From Paenibacillus sp. RUD330 (GTDB taxonomy: Bacteria > Bacillota > Bacilli > Paenibacillales > Paenibacillaceae): a stretch of 64,000 nt of DNA. Positions 34,466 to 44,748 of this stretch are shown piece by piece; the first letter of the stretch is position 1; the number at the start of each line of letters is the position of its first letter. The notes below the pieces were generated by a model that searched no databases, was not told where the DNA came from, and saw only the letters and a program-made list of their open reading frames with translations. The translations under genes and the position numbers were made by a program. The stretch spans positions 5,500,369 to 5,564,368 of the forward strand of contig NZ_CP022655.2 of NCBI RefSeq assembly GCF_002243345.2. The letters are read 5' to 3'.

Positions 34466-34905
34466 TACCGTGTCTCCTTCTTCGCATGCTCGATTGCATT
34501 TGCTCTCTTGGTCCTATGAATCCCGCCAGGTCTCCGGCATTATGCCGCGGGGCTGTACGGACAAGGAATCAGCAAGGTAATCGGCTTGATCAGTCAAGCA
34601 ATACGGCTCGCCGCCCATGGAGGGCGCATATGCAGAGCAATCCGAACCTCTTTGCTCCGATGATGGAATCGAATGAAGTCAAAAAAAGACGAATGCTCCG
34701 ATTGGAGAATTCGCCTTTAACTTTACCATAGGTTCATTTTAGCGGACAACCGATGCCCGGACGGTGCGAGATTAAGATTTTTTCAGAATGGCCGGCATCT
34801 TTCGACAACAGGCGGCAGGACGCCGTTTAACCTCGGACACAATTTCGCCACTCAGGGCAAAAAAAGTATGGTCTAGTAATACTTCGTGCCACCGCTAGGA
34901 TCGGT
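34466..34905. other. Intergenic region with one terminator
   Basis: 440 bases between the low-complexity membrane protein gene and the M23 gene. It contains the terminator at 34681-34716 and presumably the M23 promoter, of which I see no clear -35/-10 pair. No coding sequence is supported. Confidence 0.5.
34681..34716 (-). terminator. Terminator of the low-complexity membrane protein gene
   Basis: 13-bp stem (34687-34699 with 34704-34716, one mismatch) around GATT; the minus strand reads into seven T. Confidence 0.85.
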
Positions 34906-35751
34906 TCATATATTTTGCGGCTTCCCCGCCGCGCCTCCTGCGTCATCGAAACCGGGGTCGGCCGACGGCTGCGCCTGAGGAGATGCTGCGGAAGAACGGT
35001 CCGGCAAGGGGGTAGGGGTAGAGGTAGGGGAAGGCGCTGCGGAGGGAGTCCCGGCGGAATAATCCGGTGTGGAGCCCCCGCTGCCCGATCCTCCGTCTCC
35101 TCCCGCCGGGGAGCTTAGCGGCCCCCCGCTTCCGCCGGACGCTCCGCTGCCCCCAGGAGGCACCTCGGACCCGCCGCTTCCATTGGCGGCGGGCGATCCG
35201 CCGCCCGCCTCCCAGGACGGGCCGGACCCGTCGTTCGCGGCATCGCTTCCGCCCGCAGACGGAGCCGTTCCGCCTCCGTCTGCCATGCTGCCGTTATCGG
35301 CCCCGGCTGCCGGTATCCAGCCGCCGGAACCGCCGGCATTGTCCGCGCTGCCGCTGCCGGCTGCCGGCCCGATCCCGCCGCCATCCGCTCCAGAGCCGAT
35401 ATCGGACGAATCCGGGTCGGCAGGTCCGCTGTCCGGCATATCTCCGCCGCCTTCATTCGTTGTTCCGGACGGGACGGCCCCCTGTTCTTCGCCGGAGTTG
35501 CCCGCACGCGATGAATCCAGCGGCGCTGTCACAGGAGTTGACGCCCCTGCGGGCTTGTCTGCTCCCCAGAGCATGCCCCAGACGCCGGACATGGACAGCG
35601 GCTGCACCTGGATAGGGACATGGAATTGCTTGAGCAGCGTCTCGACATAGCTCGTCACGATGTACCCCGTCGTCCACAGCGTCAAAAAGCTGGCCAACAG
35701 CGCGGTCGCTGCCGTCTTGCCCAGCCAGACCGCAATCTTTTTATAGTTCAT
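34906..35751 (-). CDS. Membrane protein with long Gly/Ser/Pro low-complexity tail
   Basis: 281 residues. The N-terminal 60 residues are ordinary sequence with one membrane helix (AVWLGKTAATALLASFLTLWTTGYIV) and a short SYVETLLKQFHVPIQVQPLSM stretch. From about residue 68 the protein is almost only Gly, Ser, Ala, Pro and Asp to the end. No enzymatic motif. Followed by its own terminator ~190 bases downstream. A conserved anchor with variable disordered tail is the best description; function unknown. Confidence 0.7.
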   Translation of the reverse strand: MNYKKIAVWLGKTAATALLASFLTLWTTGYIVTSYVETLLKQFHVPIQVQPLSMSGVWGMLWGADKPAGASTPVTAPLDSSRAGNSGEEQGAVPSGTTNEGGGDMPDSGPADPDSSDIGSGADGGGIGPAAGSGSADNAGGSGGWIPAAGADNGSMADGGGTAPSAGGSDAANDGSGPSWEAGGGSPAANGSGGSEVPPGGSGASGGSGGPLSSPAGGDGGSGSGGSTPDYSAGTPSAAPSPTSTPTPLPDRSSAASPQAQPSADPGFDDAGGAAGKPQNI

Positions 35752-35896
35752 TTATGATTCCTCCCTCGACAGAACAGCTATGTCCTACCAGTATGGGCAT
35801 AATCGGGAGAGGGCATTCACTAGAGTGAAAGAGAACCAAGACGGAAAGGGAACCGCTCCGGTTGTACAAATGTCGGAGGCTCGTCGAGCGGAAAAC

Positions 35897-35936
35897 AAAA
35901 AAACACGCAGCCCCGGCTTGGCCGGTCAGCTGCGTG
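35897..35936 (-). terminator. Terminator of purA
   Basis: Stem CACGCAGC (35904-35911) with GCTGCGTG (35929-35936) plus inner CCGGC/GCCGG pairing; seven T follow on the minus strand, ten bases after the purA stop. Confidence 0.88.
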
Positions 35937-35945
35937 CTCGTCTTC

Positions 35946-37247
<1,302 letters not shown>

Positions 37248-37358
37248 TTACTGCCTGAATTTACTGTCTTATGCTTCGCCGCGGAACGTGCTCTCATACA
37301 GGCGCTTTCGCACGTTACTACGTGCAAGCAGCTGGGCGGCGAAAAAAGCAGCAAACCC

Positions 37359-37387
37359 AGTGTACCAGCCCTGCCATGGGATGTCAA
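37359..37387 (-). promoter_or_regulatory. Sigma-A promoter of purA
   Basis: Minus strand TTGACA (37387-37382), 17-base spacer, TACACT (37364-37359). This leaves a ~120-base leader before the purA start. Confidence 0.75.
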
Positions 37388-37405
37388 CAAATAAGGCGAA
37401 CGATA

Positions 37406-37435
37406 CGAATGCAGTTTCAATTAATGTTCGGATTT
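37406..37435 (-). promoter_or_regulatory. PurR operator (PurBox pair)
   Basis: On the minus strand AAATCCGAACATT (37435-37423) fits the Bacillus PurBox consensus. An inverted TTCG core (37409-37406) follows 17 bases after the first CGAA core, the spacing reported for functional PurBox pairs. It lies immediately upstream of the purA -35 element. Confidence 0.7.
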
Positions 37436-37554
37436 AGAGGCTCAATAAGCGTCATGATCTCTACTGCTTCTTGCCCGGCATCTAAAAAAATCCGGAACCC
37501 CATGCGCCCTGTTCCAGCAGCGTCGGTGTTCCGGAACGTTTAAATCGAAGGCGA

Positions 37555-37672
37555 GCCTATGACGCTGGCCTTGGGTTCGACAGATCGAACCCACAAGCCT
37601 ATGACGCTGGTTCGTGGGTTCGACGGATCGAACCCTCAAGCCTATGACGCTGGTTCATGGGTTCGATCTAAG
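37555..37672. repeat. Palindromic tandem repeat at the end of dnaC (42-43 bp, ~2.7 copies)
   Basis: Units start with GCCTATGACGCTGG at 37555, 37597 and 37640. The first two units each contain an inverted repeat GGGTTCGA...TCGAACCC; the third keeps only one arm. The third unit includes the dnaC stop codon and its last codons, so the array has grown into the gene. Confidence 0.85.
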
Positions 37673-38997
37673 CTGACAAATTTATTGAAATTTTTCAAGA
37701 AAGCAAGCTCCACCGTACCGACCGGGCCGTTACGCTGCTTGGCGATGATGATCTCGATGATGTTCTTTTTCTCGGTTTCCTTGTCATAGTAATCATCCCG
37801 GTACAGGAACGCGACGATATCGGCATCCTGCTCGATCGATCCGGATTCCCGCAAGTCGCTCATCATCGGTCGCTTGTCCTGCCGCTGCTCGACGCCCCGG
37901 CTGAGCTGGGACAGGGCGATGACGGGAACCTCGAGCTCCCTCGCGATCTGCTTGAGCGTACGCGAGATCTCCGATACCTCCTGCTGGCGGTTCTCGCCGG
38001 ACTTGCCGCGGCCCTGGATCAGCTGCAGGTAGTCGATCAGAATCATCCCGAGGTTGCGCTCCTTCTTGAGGCGGCGGCATTTGGCCCGGATATCGCTGAC
38101 GGTGATGCCCGGCGTGTCGTCGATATAGATTTCCGCCTCGGACAGCGCTCCGATCGCCATCGTGAGCTTCTCCCAATCGTCGCCTTCGAGGAAGCCTGTC
38201 CGCATGCGGCCGGCGTCGACATTGGATTCTGCGCACACCATACGCTGGACGAGCTGGGCCGCGCTCATCTCGAGGCTGAAGATGGCGACCGTCTCACGCG
38301 AGCGAACCCCTACGTTCTGGGCGATATTCAGCGCGAAGGCCGTCTTGCCGACCGAAGGGCGCGCCGCTACGATAATAAGGTCGTTGCGCTGGAAGCCGCT
38401 CGTCATCTTGTCGAGATCGACAAAACCCGATGGAATACCGGTGGAACCGCCTTTGTTCGTATACAGAAACTCTACGCGTTCAAATACTTCCATCAGAACG
38501 TCGCGGATGGAGACGAAGCCGCTGCTGGAGCGCCGGTTGGCGATCTCCATGATGCGCGACTCCGCCTCGCTCAGCATGAGTCCGATATCGTCGGAAGCTC
38601 CATAGCCGTCGGAGACGATCGTAGTCGCCGTCCGGATCAGACGCCGCAGCATCGATTTTTCTTCGACGATCTGGGCGTAGTACTCCACGTTGGCGGCGGT
38701 CGGAACGACCGTGGCCAGCTTGGCCAAATAGCTGACGCCCCCGACCTCGTCGAGCTGCTGGCGGTCGCTGAGATACGCCGTCAGCGTGACGAGGTCGATC
38801 GGCTGGTTGTTCTCGCCCAGCTCGATCATCGCTTCGAACACGATCTGATGCTGGTTCAGGTAGAAGTCTTCGGGACGGATTTTCTCCATCGCCGTGATCA
38901 GAGCTTCCGCCTGCAGCAGGACGGCGCCAAGCACCGCCTGCTCGGCTTCCGTATTCTGCGGGGGAACCCGGTCAAACATCAATCCGTCCTGGCTCAT
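37642..38997 (-). CDS. dnaC: Replicative DNA helicase (DnaB type, DnaC in Bacillus)
   Basis: Hexameric fork helicase of 451 residues. N-terminal DnaB domain (PPQNTEAEQAVLGAVLLQ), linker, then RecA-like domain with Walker A ARPSVGKTAFALNIA (~207-221), FSLEMSAAQLVQRM, Walker B LGMILIDYLQLIQG and the arginine-finger region. The last residues (RTHEPAS) come from a tandem repeat that overlaps the 3' end. ATG with GGAGGGA nine bases upstream. Last gene of the DUF2232-gdpP-rplI-dnaC operon. Confidence 0.97.
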   Translation of the reverse strand: MSQDGLMFDRVPPQNTEAEQAVLGAVLLQAEALITAMEKIRPEDFYLNQHQIVFEAMIELGENNQPIDLVTLTAYLSDRQQLDEVGGVSYLAKLATVVPTAANVEYYAQIVEEKSMLRRLIRTATTIVSDGYGASDDIGLMLSEAESRIMEIANRRSSSGFVSIRDVLMEVFERVEFLYTNKGGSTGIPSGFVDLDKMTSGFQRNDLIIVAARPSVGKTAFALNIAQNVGVRSRETVAIFSLEMSAAQLVQRMVCAESNVDAGRMRTGFLEGDDWEKLTMAIGALSEAEIYIDDTPGITVSDIRAKCRRLKKERNLGMILIDYLQLIQGRGKSGENRQQEVSEISRTLKQIARELEVPVIALSQLSRGVEQRQDKRPMMSDLRESGSIEQDADIVAFLYRDDYYDKETEKKNIIEIIIAKQRNGPVGTVELAFLKNFNKFVSLDRTHEPAS

Positions 38998-39016
38998 CCC
39001 CGTAGTCCCTCCGTTC

Positions 39017-39463
39017 TCATTCTTCCGCCGCCTGCACCTTCAGCTTGCCCTTCACCTGAGGGTGCAGCTTGACGTCCAGATTGCTGAACCCGAGCGCGCG
39101 GATCGGCTCCTGGAGCTCGATCTTGCGCTTGTCGATCTTGATGCCTTCCTGCTTCTCCAGCGCTTCGGCGATCTGCTTCGTCGTGATGGCTCCGAACAGG
39201 CGGCCGCCTTCTCCGGCTTTGGTCCGTACAACGATCGTCAGCGTTTCGAGCTTCGCGGCCAGCGCCTCGGCATCCGCCTTCTCCTGGGCCTTGCGCTTGT
39301 CCTCCGAAGCCTTCTGCATCTCCAGGTTCTTGATGTTGCCTGCTTCAGCCGGCTTTACGAGCCCTTTCGGGAGCAGGAAATTGCGTACGTAGCCTTCCGA
39401 CACTTCCTTGATTTCGCCGCGCTTGCCTTGGCCTTTTACGTCCTGCAGGAATATGACTTTCAT
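39017..39463 (-). CDS. rplI: 50S ribosomal protein L9
   Basis: 148-residue L9. The N-terminal domain [36 protein letters not shown] and the long connecting helix are clear, followed by the C-terminal rRNA-binding domain. Start overlaps the gdpP stop by four bases, giving translational coupling; dnaC follows after 19 bases. Confidence 0.98.
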   Translation of the reverse strand: MKVIFLQDVKGQGKRGEIKEVSEGYVRNFLLPKGLVKPAEAGNIKNLEMQKASEDKRKAQEKADAEALAAKLETLTIVVRTKAGEGGRLFGAITTKQIAEALEKQEGIKIDKRKIELQEPIRALGFSNLDVKLHPQVKGKLKVQAAEE

Positions 39464-41421
39464 TCGAACAACTCCTCTTCCTCATTCATTTGGCTCAGCA
39501 CAGCCCTGAGCTTGGCTTCCACCTCGCGCACGGAACCGTCCATCTGGCAGGCGGCATTCGTGAGATGACCGCCGCCGCCCATCCGTTCCATGACGACCTG
39601 GACGTTCATCTGGCCGAGCGACCTCGCGCTGATGCCGACGAGTCCGTCCTGCCGCTCCGCGATGACGAAGGATGCATAGACGCCCGTCATGTTCAGCAGC
39701 GTATCGGCCGACTGCGCGATCAGCAGCTGGGAATAGCGCTGGCCCGGCTCCGTGACCGCCAGGGCGATGTGGTCATGCACGATTTCGGCATGCTTGATGA
39801 TATCGGCTTTTTTCAAATACTCTTCCAAATCTTCCTTCAGCATCCGCTGCACCATCGACGTATCGGCGCCGTTGCGGCGCAGGAACGAGGCCGCCTCGAA
39901 CGTGCGGGCGCCCGTGCGCAGCGCGAAGCTTTTCGTATCGACCGTGATGCCTGCGAGCAGGGACGTCGCTTCGCGGATGTCGAGCACGAGACGGTCGTGA
40001 ATATACTGAAGCAGCTCCGTCACCAGCTCGCAGGCCGATGAAGCGTAAGGCTCCATGTAGATCAGCACCGCATTGGAGATGAACTCCTCTCCGCGGCGGT
40101 GATGGTCGACGACGACGATCCGGCCGGTCTGGCCGAGGATGCGCGGCTCCTTGAGCATCGACGCCTTGTGCGTATCCACGACGACGACCAGCGTGCGGGC
40201 ATCGACGAGACCAAGGCTCTGCTCCGGCGAGATGAAGCGGCGGTACAGGCGCTCGTCTTCCTTGAGCAGCTCCATCATCTTCTGGATGGACGGGTTGATG
40301 CCCTCCAGGACGATGAACGCTTCCTTGCCGAGATGCTGGGCTGCCTTGGCGACGCCGATCGCAGCGCCGATGGCATCCATATCCGGCATCTTATGGCCGA
40401 CGATGACGACCTTCTCGCTCTCGCGGATCATGTCGCGCAGCGCATGGGCGATGACCCTTGCGCGCACGCGGGTCCGCTTCTCGACCGCGTTGGATTTGCC
40501 GCCGTAGAAGCTCTGCCGCTCTCCCACCTTCACGGCCGCCTGGTCGCCTCCGCGGCCAAGCGCCATGTCCAGGCTGATCTGAGCCCACTGGCCAAGCTCC
40601 GATATGCTCGAAGCACCCGCAGCGAAGCCGATGCTGAGCGTCATCGGAATCTTGAGATCGCCGGTCATCTCCCGAACCTCGTCCAGGATGATGAATTTGG
40701 ACAGCTCCAGCTGCCTCAGCGCCTTCTGGTCGGTGATGAGAAGGAAGCGATCGGAGTTGAGCCGCTTGATATACAGGTTCTCCTGCTGCGACCATTCCGT
40801 GATTTCCGTCGTGACACGGGACAGCAGCGTCGTCCGCTGCTGATCGTCCATCGACTGCGACACCTCGTCGAGGTTGTCGATGAACACGATACCGAGCGCG
40901 AGCTTCTCTTCTTCATAAGCCTTGGACAGCTGCCACATCTCCGTGATTTCACGGATGTACAGAAGCTTTTCGCCCGGCTTGAACAGCAGCTCGTAAATAT
41001 CGGCGCCGACGGCGACCTCCATCTTGCCCGGCCTATCCTTGGCCTGGGCGAGCGCGGGGAACAGGTCGAGCAGCGGAACGCCGACAACCGAATCCCGGTC
41101 CATCATGTCCGCGACAAAAGGATTATGCCACTCTACGATACGATCCTCATTGAATAGAATGATGCCGAAAGGCAGCTCGTTGATGACTTCGCTGCCGACT
41201 TTTTTGACACGGTAGGACAAGGTGCCCAAATATTTCTTGAGATCCTTGCGGAAAGCTTTTTCCGCCAGGAACATATAAACGCCGCAGAGGATTGTGAGGA
41301 CGAACGCGGCCGCGCCAAGCGGCCACTCGAACCAGAACAAGGCCGCCGACAACGCGATCATGAGGACGAGAGCCAGCACCATATGGGTCCCGTGCCAGCG
41401 CTTAAGAAGCAACTTCGGCAT
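39460..41421 (-). CDS. gdpP: c-di-AMP phosphodiesterase GdpP (YybT)
   Basis: Membrane enzyme of 653 residues that cleaves c-di-AMP to pApA. Two membrane helices (~12-58), a PAS domain (~75-135, [23 protein letters not shown]), a degenerate GGDEF domain (~165-300) and DHH/DHHA1 catalytic modules. Metal-binding motifs are [29 protein letters not shown] and TVDTKSF; DHHA1 ends with [13 protein letters not shown]. All catalytic residues are present. Coupled to rplI downstream; it regulates osmolyte and wall homeostasis. Confidence 0.96.
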   Translation of the reverse strand: MPKLLLKRWHGTHMVLALVLMIALSAALFWFEWPLGAAAFVLTILCGVYMFLAEKAFRKDLKKYLGTLSYRVKKVGSEVINELPFGIILFNEDRIVEWHNPFVADMMDRDSVVGVPLLDLFPALAQAKDRPGKMEVAVGADIYELLFKPGEKLLYIREITEMWQLSKAYEEEKLALGIVFIDNLDEVSQSMDDQQRTTLLSRVTTEITEWSQQENLYIKRLNSDRFLLITDQKALRQLELSKFIILDEVREMTGDLKIPMTLSIGFAAGASSISELGQWAQISLDMALGRGGDQAAVKVGERQSFYGGKSNAVEKRTRVRARVIAHALRDMIRESEKVVIVGHKMPDMDAIGAAIGVAKAAQHLGKEAFIVLEGINPSIQKMMELLKEDERLYRRFISPEQSLGLVDARTLVVVVDTHKASMLKEPRILGQTGRIVVVDHHRRGEEFISNAVLIYMEPYASSACELVTELLQYIHDRLVLDIREATSLLAGITVDTKSFALRTGARTFEAASFLRRNGADTSMVQRMLKEDLEEYLKKADIIKHAEIVHDHIALAVTEPGQRYSQLLIAQSADTLLNMTGVYASFVIAERQDGLVGISARSLGQMNVQVVMERMGGGGHLTNAACQMDGSVREVEAKLRAVLSQMNEEEELFE

Positions 41422-41436
41422 AGTACACGCCCCTGT

Positions 41437-42345
41437 TCAATGTTTCTGGAACGACTTGCGGATCGGGAAGGCCGCATCCAGCACTCCGATCAGGCTGAGC
41501 GGAGGGAAGATGAGCAGGATGATGCTGATGATGACCGGAACGGGCTTCGCCCAGCCCTTCTGATGCGCCAGGAAGAAGAAAAAGCCCATCGCCTGGACCG
41601 TGAAGGCCATGCGAAGCAGCGGAACCAGGTTCATCAGAGCGACCGACAGGAACGAGCTGTCCCCAGCCGGGATGAACATCTGCACGACCAGCGCTATCAG
41701 ATAGTACGTGACGAGCACCCGGGGCAAGCGCCATTCATGGGCGGGCGGCATTCCGGGAACGGCCATGCCGAAGCCGGCCAGCGCCCTCCGGGACAAATAC
41801 TGCGCGACAGCCGTTGCCGCGAACGCCATCAAGAGCAGCGCCTGAGGAATCGCCTGTACCGTCATCTTCACGACCATATCGGTATTCTCCGGCGTCCAAA
41901 TATCCGACATCAAGCCTTGGCTCGCTATGTTGCCTAGCATATCCTGCATCCGGTCCTGCATCTCGCGGATCAGAGAGACGCCGAATACCGACTCGAACAC
42001 GAGCAGCTCGACCAGCGCCAGCCCGAGTATCGTGAGCAGCACCGCCGTCATGGTCCTGCGGACGGGCTTGCCCTGCCGGTAATGATGGCCCATTACGATA
42101 GCGGGCACGAGGAAGAAGAGTCCGATAATGACAGAGGCGGGTCCGCTGCCCGGCACGAAAAAGGCGATCAGCAATACCGGCACGATATGAGCGGCGAACA
42201 TTCCTCTGGACAAAGTGGCGTATAGAACCACGAACGGCACCATGATCAAGGCGACGGTCAGCCAGTTCAGCAGCGGCACTCCCATAGAGAGCAGCAGCAA
42301 GAGAGCAATAGCGCTCCACAGGATGGATTTCCCACCGAATTTCAA
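41437..42345 (-). CDS. yybS: DUF2232 membrane protein (YybS-like)
   Basis: 302-residue protein with about eight membrane helices and short loops, the DUF2232 family that sits upstream of gdpP in Bacillus. The central segment with helix VALRGMFAA-like loop and VIIGLFFLVPAIVMGHHYRQGK resembles YybS. Function is not established. 15 bases before gdpP and first in the operon; a promoter with extended -10 lies ~75 bases upstream. Confidence 0.88.
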   Translation of the reverse strand: MKFGGKSILWSAIALLLLLSMGVPLLNWLTVALIMVPFVVLYATLSRGMFAAHIVPVLLIAFFVPGSGPASVIIGLFFLVPAIVMGHHYRQGKPVRRTMTAVLLTILGLALVELLVFESVFGVSLIREMQDRMQDMLGNIASQGLMSDIWTPENTDMVVKMTVQAIPQALLLMAFAATAVAQYLSRRALAGFGMAVPGMPPAHEWRLPRVLVTYYLIALVVQMFIPAGDSSFLSVALMNLVPLLRMAFTVQAMGFFFFLAHQKGWAKPVPVIISIILLIFPPLSLIGVLDAAFPIRKSFQKH

Positions 42346-42420
42346 ACCCGTTCACCTCTTGGATTAATAAAGGTCTATCAATGCGCCTCCCGCCAAAAAA
42401 CGCAGGAAGCTGTACCTCTC

Positions 42421-42446
42421 ATTATAACACAAATCCGCCCGGTGCA
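42421..42446 (-). promoter_or_regulatory. Extended -10 promoter of the yybS-gdpP-rplI-dnaC operon
   Basis: Minus strand TGTTATAAT with the perfect -10 at 42426-42421 and TTGCAC 15 bases upstream (a weak -35). It faces the DUF2232 gene. Confidence 0.6.
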
Positions 42447-42590
42447 AGCTACGCCCGTACGGCTGGGATTGCCTGCCTCTCTCCTCCCGGGGGACTCTCC
42501 GCCGTTCCAGCCGTCATCCGACAGGCTCTCTGGACGGCCGCCAGGCGAGCTCCGGCCCGCCCGCGCTGCAGCGGCGGCTTGGATCCGCGC

Positions 42591-42622
42591 AAAAAATGCC
42601 CTGCCGCAAACGCGGCAGGGCA
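42591..42622 (-). terminator. Terminator of the LCP-CBS gene pair
   Basis: Perfect 11-bp stem TGCCCTGCCGC (42597-42607) with GCGGCAGGGCA (42612-42622); six T follow on the minus strand. Confidence 0.9.
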
Positions 42623-42637
42623 TGCAGGAAGCTTGCT

Positions 42638-43048
42638 TCAGGATTTCTCCTGGAAGATGGACTTGGCGCAATAGTCGATGATGTCGCTGCGCCGGACGAT
42701 GCCGATATAGCGCTGCATGTCGTCGACGACCGGCACGAAGTTCTGCACCTTGGCAAGCGAGATGAGATCCTCCATGTTGGCATCGATGCGGACCGGCTTG
42801 TTCCTCACCCGCATCGGCACCTCCGACAAGGTGACGCGGCTCGTCTGCTCGAAGCTGAGATTCTCGTTCTTCATGAACCAGAGAAGGTCGCCCTCCGTGA
42901 CCGTGGCCGCATACGCGCCGTTCTTATCCAGGATCGGCACCGCCGTATAGCGATGGTATTCCATCTTCTCCAGCGTCTGCCGAAGCGTCGCTTCAAGCGT
43001 CAATGTAATCGTCTCTGCCTTGGGCAGAAGAAAAAAAGCAATATTCAT
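42638..43048 (-). CDS. CBS-domain pair protein
   Basis: 136 residues made of two CBS motifs (LRQTLEKMEYHRYTAVPILDKNG and MEDLISLAKVQNFVPVVDDMQRYIGIVRRSDII), the CbpB/YkuL-like arrangement. Such proteins bind adenine nucleotides; in several Firmicutes a stand-alone CBS protein binds c-di-AMP. With gdpP only 1.6 kb away that is an attractive but unproven idea. Follows the LCP gene after 28 bases and ends in a strong terminator. Confidence 0.85.
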   Translation of the reverse strand: MNIAFFLLPKAETITLTLEATLRQTLEKMEYHRYTAVPILDKNGAYAATVTEGDLLWFMKNENLSFEQTSRVTLSEVPMRVRNKPVRIDANMEDLISLAKVQNFVPVVDDMQRYIGIVRRSDIIDYCAKSIFQEKS

Positions 43049-43076
43049 TTCTCAGCTTCTCCTATCTTGGAGAAGG

Positions 43077-44198
43077 TCACTGGTTCTCGTCATCGGAAGA
43101 AGCCGTCGTGACCTCCGGTCCTTTGCCGGATTCGCTCTTGGCATCGTTGGTCGACCCCGAAGAGGCGTCCAGCGTTTCGCTGTCCTTCGATGCGGCGCCC
43201 GTCAGCTGCTCGATCGTCAAGGATTTGTTCATCCAGTCGGCGATCAGCTTCTTGCTCGCCTCGACGTCTTTCTCGTCGGCAAAGTAGTACCAGGCCCCAT
43301 TCTCGCTAAGCTTATGCCCTTCGCCCTTGAGCGTATGGGTATAGATGGCGCGGTTGCCGCTCTGCAGCATCGCCTTGGCTTTGTCGATCATCTCCGATGG
43401 CGGAATGTCGGTCGCGAAGTTTTTGCCCATGATGCCGACGAATTCCGGAATGCGCGTCCATGAGGATACGCTGGAAGCCTCGTCCATGATGGATTCCACG
43501 AACGCCTGCTGGCGCTCGGTGCGGCTGATGTCGCCTCCGGCGTCTTCGCGGTAGCGGACGAAGTTGAGCGCGTCGGTGCCGTTGTACTTGCTCTGGCCGG
43601 CCTTGACGACGAACTTCTCATGATCGGCTTCCTTGTTGACGAGATCCTTCTCGACCGGCAGCGGAATGCCGCCCATCGCGTCGATCAGGTTGCGGAAGCC
43701 CTCGAAGTTGACCGCGGCATAATAATCGACCTGGTTGCCCAGCAGATTCTCCACCGTATCGACGGCCATTTTGGCTCCGCCGAATGCATAGGCATGCGTA
43801 ATTTTGTCCTTCTTGTCCTTGCCGACGATCTCCGTGTAGGTGTCGCGCGGCATGGAGACCATCAGGATCGCTCCATCGGATGGACGAACGACCGTAAACA
43901 TCATCGTGTCCGAGCGTCCTTGCTCGGCGCCGCGCGCATCCACTCCAAGGAGGAGGACGGAGTACGGGTCGGCTTTTTGGTATTTAACGGGATTGGCTGC
44001 GGGCGGCTTGCTGTCTACGGTCGGCTGGTACGAGCCCTCCAGCTGCTTCTCTACTTTTTTGGAAAGAAACATATCAAAGCCCCATAAGGCGAGAGTAGTC
44101 CGGTTGAAATAGCCTACGGTTCCCAGGACGAGAAGGACGGCCAGGACGGAAGCCGTCCATGTCCACGCCTTGCGGGCGCGAGATTTTTTGGGTTTCAT
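43077..44198 (-). CDS. LytR-CpsA-Psr family glycopolymer ligase
   Basis: 373-residue membrane-anchored LCP protein that joins wall teichoic acids or other glycopolymers to peptidoglycan. N-terminal helix (~12-33); LCP domain with LLLGVDARGAEQGRSDTMM, MVSMPRDTYTEI, KITHAYAFGG, NFEGFRNLIDAMGGI and LNFVRYREDAGGDISRTERQ, which hold the catalytic Asp and Arg residues. The tail is Ser/Asp/Glu-rich. Upstream, minus-strand TGTAAC-TATTC-TTTAAG (around 44281-44265) is a partial WalR box. SD AAAGGA before the ATG. Confidence 0.95.
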   Translation of the reverse strand: MKPKKSRARKAWTWTASVLAVLLVLGTVGYFNRTTLALWGFDMFLSKKVEKQLEGSYQPTVDSKPPAANPVKYQKADPYSVLLLGVDARGAEQGRSDTMMFTVVRPSDGAILMVSMPRDTYTEIVGKDKKDKITHAYAFGGAKMAVDTVENLLGNQVDYYAAVNFEGFRNLIDAMGGIPLPVEKDLVNKEADHEKFVVKAGQSKYNGTDALNFVRYREDAGGDISRTERQQAFVESIMDEASSVSSWTRIPEFVGIMGKNFATDIPPSEMIDKAKAMLQSGNRAIYTHTLKGEGHKLSENGAWYYFADEKDVEASKKLIADWMNKSLTIEQLTGAASKDSETLDASSGSTNDAKSESGKGPEVTTASSDDENQ

Positions 44199-44389
44199 GA
44201 TTGAATTCCTTTCTGCTGAGGGTGCACGGCTCCATTCATTTTAGCCTAACTGTAGACGAGTAACCTTAAAGAATAGTTACAAATTGCTTAAAACTTGATC
44301 GCAAATAGCCCTGTATCCATCGCATACCCGCGCGCCAATGCACATAAACATGGCCTAATGACTGTATTTTATGGAAAAGGAGCCTGGAC

Positions 44390-44743
44390 ATGCACCCTTC
44401 TCCAAGAAGACCCGATCCGTCTTCCACCGGCCTCGATCCGCGTCTGGCCGCATTCCTCGGTTATCTCGGCAGCTTCGTCGGAGCCTTCCTGCTCCTTCTA
44501 TTGGAAAAGAAGAGCCGGTATGTCCGCTTCCATGCCGTGCAATCCATCCTTTTCTCCGCGGCTTACCTATGCCTGAGCATGGTTTTCGCCCTCATCCCCG
44601 TCATCGGCTGGCTGCTTGGAGGCTTGCTCGCTCCGCTCGCCCTGCTGGTCTGGATCGGCCTCATGATCGTTTCCTTGCAGGGCAAGCAGGCCCGGCTGCC
44701 CGTGCTCGGGGACTGGGCCGAGATGATCAGCGGCGAGTTCTAG
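44390..44743 (+). CDS. DUF4870 small membrane protein
   Basis: 117 residues with three membrane helices (LAAFLGYLGSFVGAFLLLLLE, ILFSAAYLCLSMVFALIPVI, APLALLVWIGLMIVSLQ). The KKSRYVRFHAVQSILF segment is the signature of DUF4870. AAAAGGAG lies 7 bases before the ATG. Function unknown. It is divergent from the LCP gene and ends five bases before the convergent DUF1836 gene. Confidence 0.88.
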   Translation: MHPSPRRPDPSSTGLDPRLAAFLGYLGSFVGAFLLLLLEKKSRYVRFHAVQSILFSAAYLCLSMVFALIPVIGWLLGGLLAPLALLVWIGLMIVSLQGKQARLPVLGDWAEMISGEF

Positions 44744-44748
44744 CCCAA

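Noticed and set aside
37575..37665. Degenerate tRNA genes because of repeated GGTTCGA motifs
   Set aside because: The motifs resemble a T-arm, but no acceptor, D or anticodon arm is present and the units are simple palindromic tandem repeats.
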